From the NCBI GenBank assembly GCA_003505715.1, contig DNXU01000004.1, positions 1 through 7,845 on the forward strand: a stretch of 7,845 bases of DNA. Direction: 5' to 3'. Below are positions 5,087 to 7,845 of this stretch, piece by piece; position 1 is the stretch's first letter; every line of letters begins with the position of its first letter. The DNA is from Cyanobacteria bacterium UBA8803 (GTDB lineage: Bacteria; Cyanobacteriota; Cyanobacteriia; Cyanobacteriales; Coleofasciculaceae). The notes under the pieces are model-generated. The model worked only from the letters and a program-made list of their open reading frames with translations. It made no database searches and was not told the origin of the DNA. The position numbers and the translations under genes are program-made.

Positions 5087-7714
5087 ATGAAACGCTTGTT
5101 TGGCTACTCCAAACCCACGACGGCTAAGGCCAATCGCGGACAAAATTCCTCCAACCGCAAATCAGCACCCAAGCGATTTTGGCTGCTGCTCCTCTGTGGC
5201 GTCTTGGTTTTGGTACTGGTGGCAGGTTCTACCCTAGTATCGGCTCAAAGCGATCGCGGACTCAAAGAGCAGGAAGACCAGTTGATTCGCGAGTACACCT
5301 TACCTAGCGCTCCACCCAAAGCCCCAGTTTATAAACCTCGACCCGCTCCTGCTCCTGCTCCTGCCAAAAAGCCAAGCGGTACCTCTACTCGGAAGCGAAT
5401 CACTCCCGCACCAACCCGGCAGCAGCCTCAGAACGTTCCTGCCCAAACCGCTCCAGCTCAACCTGAGCCTGAACCTGAAGCGCCTGAAACATCGGCTCCA
5501 CAGCAGCGTCCAGCACCTAAGCCCGCTCGCCGTCCCGAACCCAAGCCAGAGTCAAACGCGACTACAGAACCTCAGGATACCGGAGACACCCCAACTGGTA
5601 AATACATCTTGCAATTCAATCGCTCACCTGTAGTGGGTAATCGCTTCCGCTTGCGGGGCATCTATGCCACGTCCAGACTGGGCTTTACCCGCCCTCAGGG
5701 CTGGAAAATACAATCGGCTAAGGCTCTAATTCGCTACCAGCATTCACCTGCTCTGATTGCCAATCGCTCTAACCTAACTGTGGAGGTTAATGGCAGCAGT
5801 ATTGGTTCGGTTCCTCTCAATCGCAAACAATCCCAAGTCGGTCAAGCAGTATTTAATATCCGACCAAACCTGATTGGGAACTACAATGAACTCGCCATTG
5901 TAGCACAGCAGCAGAATGAAGAAAAATGCAGCGATCCTGGTGATGCGACCCTTTGGACTGAGGTTCTGCCCGATTCAGAATTACAGTTTGAATTCCAACC
6001 CCAAGCCATCCCCCTGAACTTCAGCCGCTATCCCTATCCCTTTTTTGATAACCTCAATTTGGATACCAACCGCATTACCTACCTGTTGCCTAAGGTTAGC
6101 GATGATTGGTTGATGGGCGCTTCTCGGTTCCAGGCCGCGTTGGGTAGATTGGCCGAGTTCCGTCCAATTGAGACTCGCCTGGTGAAAGATATTGAGGATG
6201 TAGAGGCAGGCGAGCGTTTGGTGATTATGGGGACGCCAGCCAATCAGCCTGCTTTAGCGGATTTGGAGCTGCCTTTTCCCATTAGTGGCAACCAGATTTT
6301 GGATGGCAGTAAAGTGGCCTTACCCGAAGATGTCGGGGTATTAATGCTGACGACAACTCTTGATGGTAGCGTGCCAGTATTAGTTGTTACGGGCAATGGA
6401 TCAGAAGGAGTTGCCAAAGCGGCTCAGTTCCTGGTGCAACCAGATACGAAGAAAATTGGCACCGGTCAGGCTATTTTAGTCAACTCCCTCAAGGATGTGC
6501 CAACGCCGCCTGATCGCAAGTGGCCTGATTTTTTGCCGGAAAAAAATTCCTTTAAACTCAGTGACATCAAAATCCCAGAAGACGGTAAGCCGTTGGAAGA
6601 CATCACGGTTAGGGGTTCCGGAGCGCCACCTATTCCCATTGATTTTAAAGCCTTACCAGATGACGAGTTTACACGGGGGAGTTCTATGAACTTGCGTTAC
6701 AGCTACGGCCCGCAAGTCAATCCTAGAACCTCTGCTGTAGAAGTGCTACTGGATGGGGTATTCATCGGTGGGGCGCGGCTGACTTCAGAGAGCGGAGCAA
6801 CCAACAAAAATTTAAGAGTGGACTTGCCAGCTAACTTGATCAAACCCACCTCTAAACTTGAAGTCGCATTCCGACTTAACCCGCGAGAACCAGGAGAGTG
6901 TGGCAAGGTAACCGATCAACAACTTACAGGTACGCTTCATTCTGATACCAGTTTCAAACTCAATCGCCACCAATCTGTCCAACTGCCCAATTTAGAACTA
7001 TTGCAGTCGGGTTTCCCCTTTACCGCACCACAAGATTTGTCTAGAACCGTTCTGGTGGTGCCGGATACAGCCTCAGAAACGGATCTGCTGACAATGCTCG
7101 CCTTCAGCGAACGCCTGGGTCGTCTGAGTAAAGCTGATAGTATTAAGCTCAATGCTTACACGACATCTACATTACCCGCCGACTTGCGGAAGACTCACCA
7201 TTTAGTTGGAATTGGCAAGCGGGAGCAATTTCCCTTCCCTGAAGCATTAGATGCTGGGAACTTCCGCTTAAGCAATGCCTTTTCCCGCCAGTCGAATCAA
7301 GGCAGCATCCAAACCTTGCCTGACAACGAAGGCATCATTAAGGAAACTATGTCTCCCGATAACAGCGAGCGAGTCTTTTTGGCATTGTCTGCTCAAACCG
7401 ATAGTGGGTTAGATCGAGTGCGGCAGATTATCAGTAAAGACTCCTGGTTCTTCCAACTCCAGGAAGATACAGTACTCATTAGCAGTGACCAGGCAGATGT
7501 CTCTGGTTACGACCCCGATGCCTACAAGCTCGAGTTCTTGAAACGCGCCCCCTCCACTCGCCGTATTGAAAACACTGGCATACTCAGCAAAGCATCTCGC
7601 TTCCTTCAGGAAAACTGGTTCTTCTTACCAGCAGGAATTTTTGCGATCGCCCTCCTACTTTACGGGATTTCTCAGTTCTACCTCAAGCGTCTTAGCGATC
7701 AAAAGAGTCATTAG
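5087..7714 (+). CDS. bcsB: Cellulose synthase periplasmic subunit BcsB-like, membrane-anchored
   Basis: BcsB proteins sit at the periplasmic face of the inner membrane, bind the emerging glucan and support the BcsA synthase. This 875-residue protein has a 30-residue basic N-terminus and a hydrophobic segment (31-50) with a possible signal peptidase site after VSA (51-53). A proline-rich linker follows (about 73-169, with PAPAPAPA and PEPEPE stretches), then the BcsB region (about 172-810). A C-terminal transmembrane helix (about 845-866) ends in a short basic tail, as in known BcsB. The core is duplicated: carbohydrate-binding-like lobes at about 172-310 and 505-625, each followed by an alternating beta/alpha segment (about 320-455 and 650-800). 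Outside the signal region there are only two cysteines, Cys279 and Cys605, at matching points of the two lobes. ATG 5087 is the only reasonable start, since TAA at 5066-5068 is in frame upstream. No Shine-Dalgarno sequence is visible. E. coli BcsB is about 780 residues; the extra length here is mainly the linker. No synthase gene is in the window, so the polymer made is not proven to be cellulose. Confidence 0.88.
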   Translation: MKRLFGYSKPTTAKANRGQNSSNRKSAPKRFWLLLLCGVLVLVLVAGSTLVSAQSDRGLKEQEDQLIREYTLPSAPPKAPVYKPRPAPAPAPAKKPSGTSTRKRITPAPTRQQPQNVPAQTAPAQPEPEPEAPETSAPQQRPAPKPARRPEPKPESNATTEPQDTGDTPTGKYILQFNRSPVVGNRFRLRGIYATSRLGFTRPQGWKIQSAKALIRYQHSPALIANRSNLTVEVNGSSIGSVPLNRKQSQVGQAVFNIRPNLIGNYNELAIVAQQQNEEKCSDPGDATLWTEVLPDSELQFEFQPQAIPLNFSRYPYPFFDNLNLDTNRITYLLPKVSDDWLMGASRFQAALGRLAEFRPIETRLVKDIEDVEAGERLVIMGTPANQPALADLELPFPISGNQILDGSKVALPEDVGVLMLTTTLDGSVPVLVVTGNGSEGVAKAAQFLVQPDTKKIGTGQAILVNSLKDVPTPPDRKWPDFLPEKNSFKLSDIKIPEDGKPLEDITVRGSGAPPIPIDFKALPDDEFTRGSSMNLRYSYGPQVNPRTSAVEVLLDGVFIGGARLTSESGATNKNLRVDLPANLIKPTSKLEVAFRLNPREPGECGKVTDQQLTGTLHSDTSFKLNRHQSVQLPNLELLQSGFPFTAPQDLSRTVLVVPDTASETDLLTMLAFSERLGRLSKADSIKLNAYTTSTLPADLRKTHHLVGIGKREQFPFPEALDAGNFRLSNAFSRQSNQGSIQTLPDNEGIIKETMSPDNSERVFLALSAQTDSGLDRVRQIISKDSWFFQLQEDTVLISSDQADVSGYDPDAYKLEFLKRAPSTRRIENTGILSKASRFLQENWFFLPAGIFAIALLLYGISQFYLKRLSDQKSH
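5345..5365 (+). repeat. In-frame GCTCCT hexamer repeat within the bcsB-like linker
   Basis: Three perfect GCTCCT units plus a partial fourth (GCC) encode the alternating Ala-Pro stretch of the proline-rich linker. Because the unit is two codons long, gain or loss of copies would change linker length without shifting the frame. A related Pro-Glu run is encoded at about 5461-5490. Confidence 0.7.
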
Positions 7715-7798
7715 TTGTTTGTTGTTTGTTGTTTGTTGTTTGTTGTTTGTTATTTGTTGTTTGTTGTTTGTTGTTTGTTGTTTGTTGTTTGTTGTTTT
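7715..7798 (+). repeat. Tandem heptamer array (TTGTTTG), 12 units, STRR type
   Basis: Twelve consecutive 7-bp units begin with the base after the bcsB-like TAG stop. Units 1-5 (7715-7749) and 7-11 (7757-7791) are perfect TTGTTTG; unit 6 (7750-7756) is TTATTTG and unit 12 (7792-7798) is TTGTTTT. Read on the other strand the unit is a rotation of AACAACA, one base different from the AACAACC unit at 1241-1282, so the two arrays are related and inverted. The + strand transcript would be all G and U with one A, so it cannot fold on itself by Watson-Crick G-C pairs. Confidence 0.95.
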
Positions 7799-7845
7799 AA
7801 CCCCAGGATAATCGCATTTTGGCACTCCAGGGTTGCAGGGTGGCT

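Larger units (their letters stand above)
848..7650. repeat. HIP1 octamers (GCGATCGC), seven dispersed copies
   Basis: Perfect palindromic GCGATCGC sites begin at 848, 1428, 1494, 2111, 3889, 5250 and 7643. All seven lie inside coding sequences. HIP1 is a highly over-represented octamer in many cyanobacterial genomes, and its density here (about one per 1.1 kb) is the clearest taxonomic signal in the window. The span given covers first to last copy; the intervening sequence is not part of the feature. Confidence 0.95.

Noticed and set aside
1..7714. The cluster as a wholly new biological system.
   Set aside because: The GH8 and BcsB-type proteins, and the TPR and barrel context, fit the known bacterial cellulose/exopolysaccharide export theme. 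The novelty is in arrangement and details, not in an unknown system.
7566..7811. An 81-codon + strand frame reading through the TTGTTTG array, giving a Cys/Leu/Val repeat peptide.
   Set aside because: It overlaps the end of the bcsB-like gene in another frame, and its second half is only the translated heptamer array. There is no ribosome site.
7799..7845. AACCC (7799-7803) and GGGTT (7830-7834) as a terminator stem.
   Set aside because: The stem is only 5 bp with a 26-nt loop and no following T-tract. The window ends too soon to judge the region.

Overview
The window looks like chromosomal DNA of a cyanobacterium, probably a filamentous one. Seven perfect GCGATCGC octamers (HIP1) occur in 7.8 kb, where about 0.1 would be expected by chance at even base composition. 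Two arrays of tandem 7-bp repeats of the kind known from filamentous cyanobacteria (short tandemly repeated repetitive sequences) lie between genes. All four genes are on the + strand and cover about 95% of the window.

The genes appear to be most of an exopolysaccharide synthesis and export cluster of the bacterial cellulose (Bcs) type. In order they are: (1) an outer-membrane beta-barrel resembling the OprB carbohydrate porins, 1-1215, almost certainly missing its 5' end at the window edge; (2) a secreted 760-residue TPR scaffold resembling the periplasmic part of BcsC, 1284-3566; (3) a family-8 glycoside hydrolase (BcsZ/endoglucanase type) predicted to be a lipoprotein, 3585-4889; (4) a BcsB-type periplasmic, membrane-anchored cellulose synthase subunit, 5087-7714. 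No BcsA-type glycosyltransferase is in the window; the sequence after 7845 is the obvious place to look.

A plausible working model is that an unseen BcsA-like synthase extrudes a glucan through the inner membrane. The BcsB protein guides it at the periplasmic face, the TPR protein spans the periplasm, the barrel forms the outer-membrane exit, and the GH8 enzyme trims or edits the chain. Two points differ from the enterobacterial arrangement. The barrel and the TPR scaffold are separate genes rather than one BcsC protein, and the order (barrel, TPR, hydrolase, BcsB) is roughly the reverse of bcsA-bcsB-bcsZ-bcsC.

Non-coding parts: 1216-1283 is a hairpin plus AACAACC heptamer array that runs up to the start codon of the TPR gene. 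3567-3584 is an 18-bp gap. 4890-5086 (197 bp) holds two overlapping, mutually exclusive hairpins and a weak promoter candidate. 7715-7798 is a 12-unit TTGTTTG array starting right after the bcsB-like stop codon. In 7799-7845 I see nothing assignable. No RNA gene, transposon or CRISPR array was recognised.
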